A DNA stretch of 33,942 bases from Desulfovibrio sp. (GTDB taxonomy: Bacteria > Desulfobacterota > Desulfovibrionia > Desulfovibrionales > Desulfovibrionaceae). The stretch covers positions 1 to 33,942 of the forward strand of contig JAITRF010000093.1 in the NCBI GenBank assembly GCA_031288535.1, read 5' to 3'. Positions 16,700 through 26,583 of this stretch are shown here, one piece after another. Numbering within the stretch: position 1 is the stretch's first letter; the number at the start of each line of letters is the position of its first letter. The translations under genes were made by a program, and so were the position numbers. The notes under the pieces were generated by a model. That model saw only the letters and a program-made list of their open reading frames with translations. It was not told the DNA's origin and did no database searches.

Positions 16700-18454
16700 A
16701 TGAGCCAGGAACAGCAGGATATTGTTGTTGACGATGGCAGGGCCAGATGGTCGGATCTGTGGAAAAAAGAGGATTACTGGGCGATATGGCTCGGCTTCGT
16801 CGTGATTCTGTTCGGCTATATCGTCTTTATCGCCCAGGGACCCGCCTCCTTTCGGGAGACGGTAGACAAATCCAACCGGATTATGGCGGCGGAATCCGCG
16901 AAAAACGAGGTCTTCAAAAGCATTGAGTACCTGACCGCGCAGGACGCCAAAAAGAAACTCCGCTCCCGCGACAGCGCGGCCGGCAAGTCCGTTTCCTGGT
17001 TTCTGACCAGACCCGGCCGCTGGAGCAGCAACCCTGCCGACTCCTTTTTTGTCTCCGGGGACACAGTCGCGGCCGCCAATGAAAAGGCCAAACCGGCGGC
17101 GGCCGAAGCCAAGGGAAAACTTGAAGCGGCCTTGAAAGAAGCGACTGCTGCCCAGCAGGCGGCCGACGGCGCCGGCCTGAAGAACGCCGAATTGAACGCC
17201 GACGCCGAAGCGAAAATTGCCGCCTGGCGTAAAGCTCAGGGTGCTTCGAGCAAGGCTGCCGGGGCGGCGTCGAAAAAGCCGGTCAACCTTATCCCCTCTC
17301 TTTTGAGCGCCCTGGCGGTAGGAATCGTTTTCTTCGGAATCGGCATCTGCTGCATGGGCGAGAATGTGGTCAAATTCGCCCTCGGGTTCGTCGGCGTCTT
17401 TGTGGCGGCCGTGCTGGCGTTCATGATGGGTGCCCAGTCCACCATGCATACCTACGGCATCGGATCAGAAGCCTGGGCCATCATCATCGGCATGCTCGTC
17501 GCCAACACGGTAGGCACGCCGAACTTTATCAAACCGGCCCTCAAGACGGAGTTCTACATCAAAACCGGTCTTGTCTGCCTCGGAGCGGAAGTTCTGATGG
17601 ACAAGATCGTGGCGATCGGCGGTCCCGGCATTTTCGTGGCCTGGGTGGTGACGCCCATCGTGCTCGTCCTGACCTTCATCTTCGGCCAGAAAGTGCTGAA
17701 AATGCCCTCAAAAACGCTGAACATCACCATCTCTGCCGATATGAGCGTGTGCGGCACCTCGGCGGCCATTGCGACAGCCGCCGCCTGCCGGGCCAAAAAA
17801 GAGGAGCTTACCTTGGCCCTCGGCCTTTCGCTGGTATTTACGGCCATCATGATGGTCGCCATGCCGGCCTTTATCAAGGCTGTGGGCATGCCTGACGTGC
17901 TCGGCGGCGCCTGGATCGGCGGCACGGTCGACTCCACCGGCGCGGTTGCGGCAGCCGGCGCCTTTATCAGTGATACGGCCATGTACGTGGCCGCCACCAT
18001 CAAGATGATCCAGAACGTGCTTATCGGCGTGACCGCCTTCGGCGTGGCCCTGTATTGGACCACCAAAGTGGAGCCCGAGGAAATGGGCATGACCGGGCGG
18101 AAGGTCAGCATAATGGAAATCTGGAACCGCTTCCCCAAATTCGTTATCGGTTTTCTCACCGCCTCCTTTTTTTGCTCTCTCGTCAGCGGCGGCCTCGGCA
18201 CGGACATGTCCAACGCCCTGGTCGGCCAGGGCCTTGTGGGCGGCCTGACCTCGCCCATGCGCAGCTGGTGCTTTGCCCTGGCCTTCACGTCCATCGGCCT
18301 GAGCACCAATTTCCGGGAGCTCGCCGTATACTTCAAGGGCGGAAAGCCTGTGCTCCTGTACGTATGCGGCCAGACCTTCAACCTCATCCTGACCCTGGCC
18401 ATGGCCTACGTCATGTTTTACAAGGTGTTTCCCGAGGTCACCGCGAAGATTTAG
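16700..18454 (+). CDS. YeiH/PSE-family putative sulfate exporter with extended N-terminal region
   Basis: RBS CAGGAGGAAG before ATG 16700. Core AWAIIIGMLVANTVGTPNFIKPALKTEFYIKTGLVCLGAEVLM ... ISADMSVCGTSAAIATAAACRAKKEEL ... GGAWIGGTVDSTGAVAAAGAF. Confidence 0.9.
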   Translation: MSQEQQDIVVDDGRARWSDLWKKEDYWAIWLGFVVILFGYIVFIAQGPASFRETVDKSNRIMAAESAKNEVFKSIEYLTAQDAKKKLRSRDSAAGKSVSWFLTRPGRWSSNPADSFFVSGDTVAAANEKAKPAAAEAKGKLEAALKEATAAQQAADGAGLKNAELNADAEAKIAAWRKAQGASSKAAGAASKKPVNLIPSLLSALAVGIVFFGIGICCMGENVVKFALGFVGVFVAAVLAFMMGAQSTMHTYGIGSEAWAIIIGMLVANTVGTPNFIKPALKTEFYIKTGLVCLGAEVLMDKIVAIGGPGIFVAWVVTPIVLVLTFIFGQKVLKMPSKTLNITISADMSVCGTSAAIATAAACRAKKEELTLALGLSLVFTAIMMVAMPAFIKAVGMPDVLGGAWIGGTVDSTGAVAAAGAFISDTAMYVAATIKMIQNVLIGVTAFGVALYWTTKVEPEEMGMTGRKVSIMEIWNRFPKFVIGFLTASFFCSLVSGGLGTDMSNALVGQGLVGGLTSPMRSWCFALAFTSIGLSTNFRELAVYFKGGKPVLLYVCGQTFNLILTLAMAYVMFYKVFPEVTAKI

Positions 18455-18510
18455 GTAAACGACGTAATAACCTCACCTTGCAAAACCGGGACGGCCACGC
18501 GTTTCCGGAC

Positions 18511-18542
18511 GGCAAACGCCGTGAGAATTCACGGCGTTTGCC
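18511..18542 (+). promoter_or_regulatory. Perfect 14-bp inverted repeat (intercistronic hairpin)
   Basis: GGCAAACGCCGTGA-GAAT-TCACGGCGTTTGCC between the YeiH-family gene and the 102-aa ORF. No U-tract follows. Confidence 0.8.
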
Positions 18543-18557
18543 CGATACGAGGCCCGC

Positions 18558-18866
18558 ATGCTGAACGCTTTCTCCGTACACGCGCAACCGTCCTGTCCGG
18601 ACAGCCCGCTATCCCCTCCCGGCCGGCCCGGCAGACTGCTGCGCCTCTGCCTGGCCTTGGGGGCCCTCACCTTTGTCATGTACGTTCTGGCTCCTTTGGC
18701 AATCGCCCTGCTCCCCCCCCTGCGTGATTATGACCGGGTAGTCAGGGAAACCGGCATCATGCCCGGCGCTCTGTACTACAGCGACGTTCCCCAGACCGTA
18801 GACGGAGAATTCAACAACCGTGACGCCATCCGCTTTCGCGTCCGGGCGGCGGAAAAATCCAGATGA
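18558..18866 (+). CDS. Small single-TM hypothetical protein
   Basis: 102 aa. TM LLRLCLALGALTFVMYVLAPLAIALL followed by a soluble tail. Weak RBS (ACGAGG). Same strand, just downstream of the transporter. Confidence 0.6.
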   Translation: MLNAFSVHAQPSCPDSPLSPPGRPGRLLRLCLALGALTFVMYVLAPLAIALLPPLRDYDRVVRETGIMPGALYYSDVPQTVDGEFNNRDAIRFRVRAAEKSR

Positions 18867-18906
18867 CATTTCCGCATTCCGGGATTGCCGACTTTTTTTC
18901 GGGACA

Positions 18907-18936
18907 TTGACAAAACCGGAATATAAGATGTAGTGA
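18907..18936 (+). promoter_or_regulatory. Candidate sigma-70 promoter for the DUF177-rpmF-plsX-fab cluster
   Basis: TTGACA (18907-18912) - 18 nt - TAGTGA (18931-18936). The -35 is good, the -10 is poor. Confidence 0.4.
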
Positions 18937-18965
18937 AGCCGGGCTCGGAATGAGCGTCTCAAGCT

Positions 18966-19643
18966 TTGGCGGGATCGGACATGGACGGCGGCTGGATAGG
19001 ATTGCAAAGCGTTCCCTCTGGGGGGAAGACCTTTATTTTCGAGAACCCGGCTGTCTGGAGCGAACCTTTGAAGGAATTCGCCATCCCTTGTCTGGTCCTT
19101 GAGCCTCTGCGGGCGGAAATATTCGTTCTGCCACAGGATGACGGCGTGCTTTTTCAGGGGCGACTCAAAGGACGGGTAGCCCTGCCCTGCGATCGTTGCG
19201 CCGACGACGCCGTGGTGGACCTGGATTACGGGTTTGACGAGTTCGAGCCGTATCCGCCTTTGGCCTTGCGCGTGGCGGCAGCCGTTACGGAGCGCGGGAC
19301 GCCGGAAAAACACGGTTTTGCCGGTGGTCGGCGCGTCGATTACGCGCAGGACGAGGCCTGCGAGGATACGGAGGTCATCCGCGCGACTCCATGCGGACGG
19401 GGCATCGAGATAAACCCCGCCGCCCTGGCCTGGGAAGAATTTGTGCTCGCGCTTCCGGCGAAGCCCCTGTGCAGAAACGATTGCCGCGGTCTGTGTCCGG
19501 TCTGCGGCAAAAACAACAACCGTGAACTCTGCTCCTGCGCGAACGAAGGCGCGGACCCTCGCCTGGACGTCCTGCGCGGGATCAAAGTGGAGAAGGAAGG
19601 CGGCAACCCCGCAAGGAAACGAAATGGCCGTTCAGCAAAATAA
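18966..19643 (+). CDS. DUF177 (YceD-family) protein
   Basis: 225 aa from TTG (ATG at 18981 possible). CDRCADD...[23 protein letters not shown] signature. Directly precedes rpmF. Confidence 0.88.
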   Translation: MAGSDMDGGWIGLQSVPSGGKTFIFENPAVWSEPLKEFAIPCLVLEPLRAEIFVLPQDDGVLFQGRLKGRVALPCDRCADDAVVDLDYGFDEFEPYPPLALRVAAAVTERGTPEKHGFAGGRRVDYAQDEACEDTEVIRATPCGRGIEINPAALAWEEFVLALPAKPLCRNDCRGLCPVCGKNNNRELCSCANEGADPRLDVLRGIKVEKEGGNPARKRNGRSAK

Positions 19644-19800
19644 AAAATCCAAATCCAAAAAAGGGATGCGCCGCTCCCATCACCATGTTCCCGTTCCCGC
19701 GCTTGTGCTTTGCAAATGCGGCAACCCGACCAGGCCGCACGCGCTGTGCCCTGTCTGCGGAACTTATCGCGGACGGGAATACGCCCCCGCGACGGAATAG
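19624..19800 (+). CDS. rpmF: 50S ribosomal protein L32
   Basis: [58 protein letters not shown]. Confidence 0.96.
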   Translation: MAVQQNKKSKSKKGMRRSHHHVPVPALVLCKCGNPTRPHALCPVCGTYRGREYAPATE

Positions 19801-19802
19801 GA

Positions 19803-20849
19803 ATGTCGCGCGATTCTCCGGTCATAGCGGTGGACGTGATGGGGGGAGACTTCGGCCCATCCGTCGTCGTCCCCGGAGCGTTGGACGCCGCCCGCAAAGG
19901 CGGCTTCACCGTACTTCTGGCCGGAGACAAAGACATTGTGGGCAAAGAACTGGGCAAACACGACTGCAAAGGCGTTTCCTGCGATCTCGTCCACGCCTCC
20001 GAGGTCGCCCTCATGGGGGAAAAGCCCTCGGAAGTACTGCGCCGCAAGAAAGACTCCTCCATCCAGGTGGCCTGCCGTCTGGTCAAGGAAGGCAAAGCGC
20101 AGGGCGTGGTCAGCCCCGGACATTCCGGGGCAAGCGTGGCCTGCGGCATGTTCATAATGGGGCGGATGCCCGGCATAGACCGCCCCGCCCTGGTTTCCGT
20201 CCTGCCTTCGGAAAAGCGGCCCACTGTGGTTCTGGACGTGGGAGCGAACGTGGACAGCAAGGCGTACCACCTGCTCCAGTTCGGCCTGATGGGCGACGCC
20301 TTCGCAAAAACGATCCTGGAACGCCCGCATCCGACCATCGGCCTGCTCTCCATCGGCGAGGAAGAGGGAAAGGGAAACACCCTGGTCAAAGAAGCCTATG
20401 ACCTCTTCAAACTCGTGCGCAACGTCAATTTCGTCGGCAACGTGGAGGGTCGGGACATTTTTACGGGAGATGTGGACGTCATCGTCTGCGACGGCTTTGT
20501 GGGCAACGTGGCCCTGAAACTCTCGGAAGGCCTTTCCACCTCCCTCTCGCGTATACTCAAACGGGAACTGTTGAACAGCACGCTTGCGGCGAAAATAGGC
20601 TCCCTCCTGTCCAAAGGCGCTTTCGCCCGCTTCGCGCGCTTTGTGGATTACGCGGAGTATGGCGGAGCGCCCCTGCTTGGCCTCCAGGGCATCGTGATCG
20701 TCTGCCACGGGCGCTCGAATCCCAAAGCCGTAAGCAACGCGGTCAAAATGGCCGCCGCCTTTGTGAGCAGAAACACCAACGAACGCTTGAGCGCCAATAT
20801 TTCAGCCAACGAAGAGCTGAACCGCTTCGGCAAGGCCGTAAAAGCCTGA
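19803..20849 (+). CDS. plsX: Phosphate acyltransferase PlsX
   Basis: IAVDVMGGDFGPSVVVPGALDA ... SPGHSGASVACGMFIMGRMPGIDRPAL ... VIVCDGFVGNVALKLSEG. Confidence 0.96.
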   Translation: MSRDSPVIAVDVMGGDFGPSVVVPGALDAARKGGFTVLLAGDKDIVGKELGKHDCKGVSCDLVHASEVALMGEKPSEVLRRKKDSSIQVACRLVKEGKAQGVVSPGHSGASVACGMFIMGRMPGIDRPALVSVLPSEKRPTVVLDVGANVDSKAYHLLQFGLMGDAFAKTILERPHPTIGLLSIGEEEGKGNTLVKEAYDLFKLVRNVNFVGNVEGRDIFTGDVDVIVCDGFVGNVALKLSEGLSTSLSRILKRELLNSTLAAKIGSLLSKGAFARFARFVDYAEYGGAPLLGLQGIVIVCHGRSNPKAVSNAVKMAAAFVSRNTNERLSANISANEELNRFGKAVKA

Positions 20850-20901
20850 GGCGGAACCCGCGCGCCTTTTATCCCCGACAGCAAGGAGCAGACCCGGCAT
20901 T

Positions 20902-21909
20902 ATGACGACATATTCCTCCATAGGCGGATACGGTTTCGCCGTTCCGCCGAAAGTGCGCGAAAACTCTTATTTCACGGAAAAAACCGGCGTGAGCGAAGAA
21001 TGGATAGTCTCGCGCACCGGCATATCCGCAAGACGTGTGCTTGAAAACGGGCAGACGGGAAGCGATCTCGCAAAGGACGCCGCCCTGATGGCTCTAGAGG
21101 ACTGCGGGCGCGGGGCAACGGAAGTGACCCACATCCTCTACGCGACCTGCACCCCGGATTCCATGTGCCCGTCCACGGCCTGCGCGCTTGCGCACAAACT
21201 GGGCATAAAAGGCGTTATGGCGGTGGACGTGAACGCGGCCTGCTCCGGGTTCATCAACTGCCTTGAACTGGCGGACGGGCTCGCGGCGCGCGATCCCCTT
21301 GCCTGCGTGCTTCTGGTGGCCGCCGAAAGCCTTTTCCATCGCTGCAATGTCGAAGACGTCTCCACGGCCGTGCTTTTCGGGGACGGAGCCGGAGCCGTGG
21401 TCGTCGAAGGCCGGCAGGCCGCCGCCACCGCGCACCGGCTCCCCAAAGCCGACCTGGTGGACGTGCTGCTCGGTTCGGACGGCAGCCAGGGAAACCTCCT
21501 GCTCATGGACGGGGGCTTCGCGTCCCTGCCGTATAAACTCGGCGAGCCGGTCGGTCCGGAGTATTTCATCCGCATGAACGGAGGGCTGGTGTTCAAAAAC
21601 GCCGTGCGCCGCCTTGCGGAGAGTTGCGCGGAGATCCTCAAGCGCAACGGATACGGAGTGGAACAGGTCGACCTCTTTGTCCCGCATCAGGCCAACCTGC
21701 GCATCATCGAGGCCGTGGGGTCGAGACTGGGCATAGAGAAAGAGAAGGTGTTCCTCAACGTACACAAATACGGCAACACTTCGGCGGCCTCCGTGCCCAT
21801 CGCCCTGGGCGAGGCCCTGCGTGAAGGGCGCATCCGCGAAGGAATGCTGGTGCTGGTCAGCACCTTCGGCGGAGGACTGACCTGGGGTTCGGCCCTGTTG
21901 AAATTTTAG
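20902..21909 (+). CDS. fabH: 3-oxoacyl-ACP synthase III
   Basis: YFTEKTGVSEEWIVSRTGI, VDVNAACSGFINCLELA, FVPHQANLRIIEAVGSRLG, NTSAASVPIAL. Confidence 0.96.
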   Translation: MTTYSSIGGYGFAVPPKVRENSYFTEKTGVSEEWIVSRTGISARRVLENGQTGSDLAKDAALMALEDCGRGATEVTHILYATCTPDSMCPSTACALAHKLGIKGVMAVDVNAACSGFINCLELADGLAARDPLACVLLVAAESLFHRCNVEDVSTAVLFGDGAGAVVVEGRQAAATAHRLPKADLVDVLLGSDGSQGNLLLMDGGFASLPYKLGEPVGPEYFIRMNGGLVFKNAVRRLAESCAEILKRNGYGVEQVDLFVPHQANLRIIEAVGSRLGIEKEKVFLNVHKYGNTSAASVPIALGEALREGRIREGMLVLVSTFGGGLTWGSALLKF

Positions 21910-22040
21910 GGCATTTTGTCAGCGAAAGTATCTTTCCGATAGAATGCCCCGACGGTGTGAAGCGAAGCGTAACACCGTTCGCTGGATTGGCGCAGGCGGG
22001 CTGCGCCCGCCGTCAGGCGACAAGCGCAAAATGCCAGAGC
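21907..22040 (+). repeat. Dispersed intergenic repeat, copy 2
   Basis: TAGGGCATTTTGTCAGCGAAAGTATCTTTCCGATAGAATGCCCCGACGGTGTGAAGCGAAGCGTAACACCGTTCGCTGGATTGGCGCAGGCGGGC...CCGTCAGGCGACAAGCGCAAAATGCCAGAG, closely similar to the reverse complement of 1655-1793. Confidence 0.9.
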
Positions 22041-22068
22041 AGTTTAACTTTGAAATTTGGACCGCTCT

Positions 22069-22155
22069 GCAAGGATTTGTTCGCAAATCCCTGCCGCGAA
22101 ATGCTTGCAGGCGAGCTTCTCTCGCCGTTAAGCAAGCATTTCAAGCGTAAAATGC
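22069..22155 (+). repeat. Hairpin-chain repeat module (module B)
   Basis: Hairpin GCAAGGATTTG-TTCG-CAAATCCCTGC (22069-22094), then nested hairpin GAAATGCTTGC..GGCGAG-CTTCT-CTCGCC..GCAAGCATTTC (22098-22142), then CAAGCGTAAAATGC. Related sequence at 23409-23458 and 11308-11360. Confidence 0.75.
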
Positions 22156-22215
22156 CTATAGAGAACGGATCAACTTTGAAAATACGCTCTGTGCGGAACA
22201 CATGCAGGAAGGAAA

Positions 22216-22959
22216 ATGAGCGAAAATAATCTTACCGCCATTGTCACCGGCGCCTCACGCGGGATAGGCAGACGCATCGCGCAAACCCTCGGAACGGCCG
22301 GCTACCAGGTCTATCTGACCTATGCAAGCCAGGCGGCGCAGGCCGAGGCCGTTGCGGAAGAAATCAGGTCCGCCGGGGGCAGGGCCAAAGCCTTCAGGCT
22401 GGACCTCGGAGACGCCAAAGCCGTCGCCGCCTTCTTCTCCTCGGAGATCAAAGACAGGACGGATTTGCACGTCCTGGTGAACAACGCCGGCATCACCGCG
22501 GATTCCCTGCTTATCAGCATGAAGGACGAAGACTTTGACAAAGTGCTGGATGTTGATTTAAAAGGCGCTTTCATATGCACGCGCGAGGCCGCCAGGATCA
22601 TGATCCGGCGCAGGGCGGGACGCATTGTGAACATAGCGTCCGTAGTGGGGCTGACCGGCAACCCCGGGCAGGCGAATTACAGCGCCGCCAAGGCCGGACT
22701 CATCGGGCTGACCAAAACGGCGGCCAAAGAACTCGCCGGACGTAAAATTACGGTCAACGCCGTGGCTCCGGGATTTATAGAAACCGATATGACCGGCGCT
22801 TTGCCGGAAAACGTCAAGGCGCAGTATCTGCAAACCATCCCGCTCAAACGCTTCGGAACGCCTGAAGATGTCGCCGCGGCGGTTCTTTTTCTCGTTTCGG
22901 ATCAGGCAGGATATATCACGGGACAAGTATTGTCTGTAAACGGCGGTCTCCACTGCTGA
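22216..22959 (+). CDS. fabG: 3-oxoacyl-ACP reductase
   Basis: [46 protein letters not shown]. Confidence 0.95.
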   Translation: MSENNLTAIVTGASRGIGRRIAQTLGTAGYQVYLTYASQAAQAEAVAEEIRSAGGRAKAFRLDLGDAKAVAAFFSSEIKDRTDLHVLVNNAGITADSLLISMKDEDFDKVLDVDLKGAFICTREAARIMIRRRAGRIVNIASVVGLTGNPGQANYSAAKAGLIGLTKTAAKELAGRKITVNAVAPGFIETDMTGALPENVKAQYLQTIPLKRFGTPEDVAAAVLFLVSDQAGYITGQVLSVNGGLHC

Positions 22960-23004
22960 ACTCGAACCTTAACCGGCTTGCCGCCGCAACAATCTGGAGG
23001 ACAC

Positions 23005-23238
23005 ATGTCTGTTGAAGCCAAAGTGCAAAAAATTATCATGGATCAACTGGGAGTTTCCGCTGACGAGATCCATCCGGAGGCTTCCTTTGTGGAGGACCTG
23101 GGGGCGGATTCCCTTGACCTTACGGAACTGATCATGGCCATGGAAGAGGAATTTTCCCTGGAAATCGACGACGAGGAAGCCCAGAAGCTCCTCAAGGTAA
23201 AGGATGCCGTTGCCTACGTTGAAAAGCACGCCAAGTAA
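23005..23238 (+). CDS. acpP: Acyl carrier protein
   Basis: [44 protein letters not shown]. Confidence 0.97.
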   Translation: MSVEAKVQKIIMDQLGVSADEIHPEASFVEDLGADSLDLTELIMAMEEEFSLEIDDEEAQKLLKVKDAVAYVEKHAK

Positions 23239-23377
23239 GCCCCGCCTGACACAACCCCTGTCTTGCGGCGAGCGGCGCCGTGTCAAGGGCTGCGCCGCGC
23301 GCCTGCGCGCTTTGGCGCCCGCAAGGCTCCGGGCGGCCTTTTTTGAAACAGTCAACGCCTCAAACAGTCGCCTGCCG

Positions 23378-23458
23378 GCGGGCGAAGCCCGCTTGCGCCT
23401 GTTCGGCGGCAAGGATTTGAAAACAAATCCTTGCGGGCATTTCAAGTGTGAAATGCCC
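23378..23458 (+). repeat. Chain of three perfect short hairpins between acpP and fabF
   Basis: GCGGGC-GAA-GCCCGC (23378-23392), GCAAGGATTTG-AAAA-CAAATCCTTGC (23409-23434), GGGCATTTCA-AGTG-TGAAATGCCC (23435-23458). Confidence 0.8.
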
Positions 23459-23482
23459 CAACCCTTTTGAGGAACACCGGAT

Positions 23483-24730
23483 ATGACCAGAAAACGCGTG
23501 GTGATAACCGGGCTCTCGGCGCTTTCTCCCATTGGCGGAAACGTTGCCGAATCCTGGGACAATCTTCTTGCCGGCAAATCGGGCATAGCGCCGATAACGC
23601 TTTTCGACGCCGGCGGTTTCGCCGCGCGCATAGCCGGCGAGGTAAAAAATTTCGACCCCGAAGCTTACGGCCTGCCGGCCAAACAGGCCAAACGCATGGA
23701 CCGCTTCGCGCAATTCGCGGTGTCCGCCGCGCTCATGCTGCTGAAAGACGCAGGGTTCGCCGTCAATGATGAAAACGCCGAGGACGTTTCCGTTATTCTC
23801 GGGATCGGGCTCGGCGGCCTGAAAACCATTGAAGATTTCCACTCCCGGCTGCTTGAGGCCGGGCCAGGCAAAATTTCCCCCTTCATGATCCCCATGCTCA
23901 TTTCAAACATGGGGCCGGGGCAGGTTTCCATTTTCACGGGCGCAAGGGGCGAGAACGTGGTCGCGACCAGCGCCTGCGCGTCGGCCCTGCACGCAATCGG
24001 CTACGCCTATACGGAAATTCTTCTCGGAAGAACCGCTTACGCCATCACCGGCGGGGTGGAATCCGTGATAACCCCCATGGGCATATCCGGGTTCACCGCC
24101 TTGAAAGCCCTCTGTACGGCCAACGAGAACCCGGAAAAAGCCTCCCGCCCCTTTGATCTCAACCGCAGCGGCTTCGTGATGGGCGAAGGCGCGGCCATGC
24201 TCTTTATGGAGAGTCTGGAATCCGCGCAAAAACGCGGCGCGAAAATCTATGCGGAGATAGTGGGCTTCGGCGCGACCGGCGACGCCTTTCACATGACCGC
24301 TCCGCGCGACGACGGCGAAGGCATGGCCGGGGCCATGCGCAGGGCCGTCGCCGACGCAGGGCTGACCCCGGACGCGGTCGGACATATAAACGCCCACGGC
24401 ACCTCCACCCCCCTCAACGACATCGCCGAAACCAGGGCCATCAAGAACGTCTTCGGGAAAAGGGCCTACGACATACCCATCTGTGCCAACAAAAGCCAAA
24501 TCGGCCACCTGCTCGGGGCGGCCGGGGGCATGGAGAGCGCGTTCACCATACTCGCGCTGCAAACCGGCATCATTCCGGGGACGATAAACCATGAAACGCC
24601 GGACCCGGAATGCGATCTGAACTACATGACGACCGGGCCGAAAAAGATCCAGGCCGAATACGCGCTGTGCAATTCCTTCGGCTTCGGCGGCACCAACGCC
24701 TGCATTCTGTACAGGCATTGGGCCGGATAG
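23483..24730 (+). CDS. fabF: 3-oxoacyl-ACP synthase II
   Basis: TGLSALSPIGGNVAESW, TSACASALHAIGYAYTEI, NAHGTSTPLNDIAETRAIK, NKSQIGHLLGAAGGMESAFT. Confidence 0.96.
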   Translation: MTRKRVVITGLSALSPIGGNVAESWDNLLAGKSGIAPITLFDAGGFAARIAGEVKNFDPEAYGLPAKQAKRMDRFAQFAVSAALMLLKDAGFAVNDENAEDVSVILGIGLGGLKTIEDFHSRLLEAGPGKISPFMIPMLISNMGPGQVSIFTGARGENVVATSACASALHAIGYAYTEILLGRTAYAITGGVESVITPMGISGFTALKALCTANENPEKASRPFDLNRSGFVMGEGAAMLFMESLESAQKRGAKIYAEIVGFGATGDAFHMTAPRDDGEGMAGAMRRAVADAGLTPDAVGHINAHGTSTPLNDIAETRAIKNVFGKRAYDIPICANKSQIGHLLGAAGGMESAFTILALQTGIIPGTINHETPDPECDLNYMTTGPKKIQAEYALCNSFGFGGTNACILYRHWAG

Positions 24731-24833
24731 GCCCGGCTTCAAGCGGCGCCGCTTTCCCGGCGGGCAAAGCCAATCCGCCCGGCATAACGGGTTCCATCTC
24801 TGTCCCGGCTGAATATCAACAAGGATATTTGTC

Positions 24834-26072
24834 ATGGATGAACTTCTTCTTTGCGATCCGGAGGCAGCCGGGGCGATCTGCATGGAAATCCGGCGCCAGT
24901 TGACAAAGCTCGAGCTCATAGCCTCGGAGAACTTCGTGTCCAAAGCGGTACGCGAAGCCCAGGGCAGCGTTCTCACCCACAAGTACGCCGAGGGCTACCC
25001 GGGGAAACGCTACTACGGCGGCTGCGAATGCGTGGACATAGTTGAAAACCTCGCCATATCCAGAGCGCGCAAGCTGTTCGGCGCGGCCTACGTAAACGTG
25101 CAGCCCCACTCCGGCAGCCAGGCCAATATGGCCGCTTACCTTGGCACGGTCGATATGGGGGCCGTTATTCTCGGCATGGACCTTTCCCACGGCGGGCACC
25201 TGACGCATGGCAGTCCGGTCAATTTTTCCGGACAGTTCTATAAATTTCACGCTTACGGCGTGAACAGGGAAACAGGCTGCATCGACTACGACGAACTCCT
25301 GGCCCTTACGCGCAAGCACAGACCGGCGCTGATCGTAGCCGGGGCGAGCGCCTATCCCCGCACTCTGGATTTCGCGCGCTTCCGCGCCATCGCTGACGAA
25401 ACTGGCGCAAAACTCATGGCCGACATGGCCCACATCGCCGGACTGGTCGCCGTGGGACTGCACCCCACCCCGGTCGGCCAAGCGCATGTGATAACCACCA
25501 CCACGCACAAGACGCTGCGCGGCCCGCGCGGCGGCATGATTCTGGCTGACGGGGACCTGGAAAAAAACCTGAACGGTAAAATCTTTCCCGGCACTCAAGG
25601 CGGCCCGCTCATGCACGTCATCGCCGCCAAAGCCGTGGCCCTGGGCGAGGCGCAAAAACCGGCCTTCCGGCGTTATCAGAAAAAAATCCTTGAAAACGCA
25701 TCCGCACTCGCGGCAGAACTCTCGGCCGCCGGCTTCGACCTTGTCTCCGGCGGCACGGACAACCACATGATGCTCATAGACTTGAGCAACAAGGGAATTA
25801 CGGGCAAAGAGGCGGAAACCGCCCTGGACAAGGCGGGCATAACGGTAAACAAAAATACCGTGCCCTTTGAAACGCGCTCGCCATTCGTGACTTCCGGCAT
25901 CCGCATCGGGACCCCGGCCCTGACCACGCGCGGCATGGACGCGCGCGACATGCGCAAAATAGCCGGCTGGATCGCGGAATGCCTTGAATCCTGCAACAAT
26001 GAAAGCCGTCTGGCCTCCATCAGCCGCAAGGTGGAGAAATTCGCGTCAGCTTTCCCGCTCTTCGCCTGGTAG
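24834..26072 (+). CDS. glyA: Serine hydroxymethyltransferase
   Basis: [57 protein letters not shown]. Confidence 0.97.
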   Translation: MDELLLCDPEAAGAICMEIRRQLTKLELIASENFVSKAVREAQGSVLTHKYAEGYPGKRYYGGCECVDIVENLAISRARKLFGAAYVNVQPHSGSQANMAAYLGTVDMGAVILGMDLSHGGHLTHGSPVNFSGQFYKFHAYGVNRETGCIDYDELLALTRKHRPALIVAGASAYPRTLDFARFRAIADETGAKLMADMAHIAGLVAVGLHPTPVGQAHVITTTTHKTLRGPRGGMILADGDLEKNLNGKIFPGTQGGPLMHVIAAKAVALGEAQKPAFRRYQKKILENASALAAELSAAGFDLVSGGTDNHMMLIDLSNKGITGKEAETALDKAGITVNKNTVPFETRSPFVTSGIRIGTPALTTRGMDARDMRKIAGWIAECLESCNNESRLASISRKVEKFASAFPLFAW

Positions 26073-26088
26073 CCCGCCGGGGCCTGTC

Positions 26089-26583
26089 ATGACGCGTCTG
26101 CCCTGGCCGCACTACTTCATGAACATTACCCACCTGGTGGCGGAGCGCTCCACCTGTCTGCGCCGCAAGGTCGGAGCGATTGCGGTCAAGGACAAGCGCA
26201 TCCTGGCCACCGGCTATAACGGAGCCCCGCGCAACATACGCGATTGCCTGGAAATCGGAAGCTGCCGGCGCATGCGCGAGGGGACTCCTCCCGGAGAACG
26301 TCACGAGCTGTGCCGCGGCATCCACGCCGAACAGAATGTGATCATCCAGGCGGCGGTACATGGGGTTTCCCTGGAAAAGGCGGTGATCTACTGCACCCAT
26401 CAGCCCTGTTCCATCTGTTCGAAAATGCTTATAAACTGCGCTGTGGAAGCCGTTTATTTCGAAACTGCCTATCCGGACCCCATGGCTGTGGAACTGTTCG
26501 CGGAGGCGGGAATAACCTTGGCCAGCCTTGACGGATTACCGGAGTTCGCGTGTCGCGGAGAGAGCACCCTTTCCATGGCCTGA
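26089..26583 (+). CDS. Deoxycytidylate (dCMP) deaminase family protein
   Basis: STCLRRKVGAIAVKDKRILATGYNGAPRNI, CRGIHAEQNVIIQAA, THQPCSICSKMLINC. Confidence 0.92.
   Translation: MTRLPWPHYFMNITHLVAERSTCLRRKVGAIAVKDKRILATGYNGAPRNIRDCLEIGSCRRMREGTPPGERHELCRGIHAEQNVIIQAAVHGVSLEKAVIYCTHQPCSICSKMLINCAVEAVYFETAYPDPMAVELFAEAGITLASLDGLPEFACRGESTLSMA

Noticed and set aside
16377-16703. 108-aa plus-strand ORF in the YeiH leader
   Set aside because: No RBS, no recognisable domain, and it overlaps the real start of the transporter gene.
21910-22215. Apparent loss of fabD between fabH and fabG
   Set aside because: From memory, Desulfovibrio fab clusters also lack fabD at this position, so absence here is probably not a specific loss.
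26550-26583. 34-bp overlap between the dCMP deaminase and ribD reading frames
   Set aside because: This depends on the GTG start choice for ribD. Short overlaps are ordinary in compact operons.
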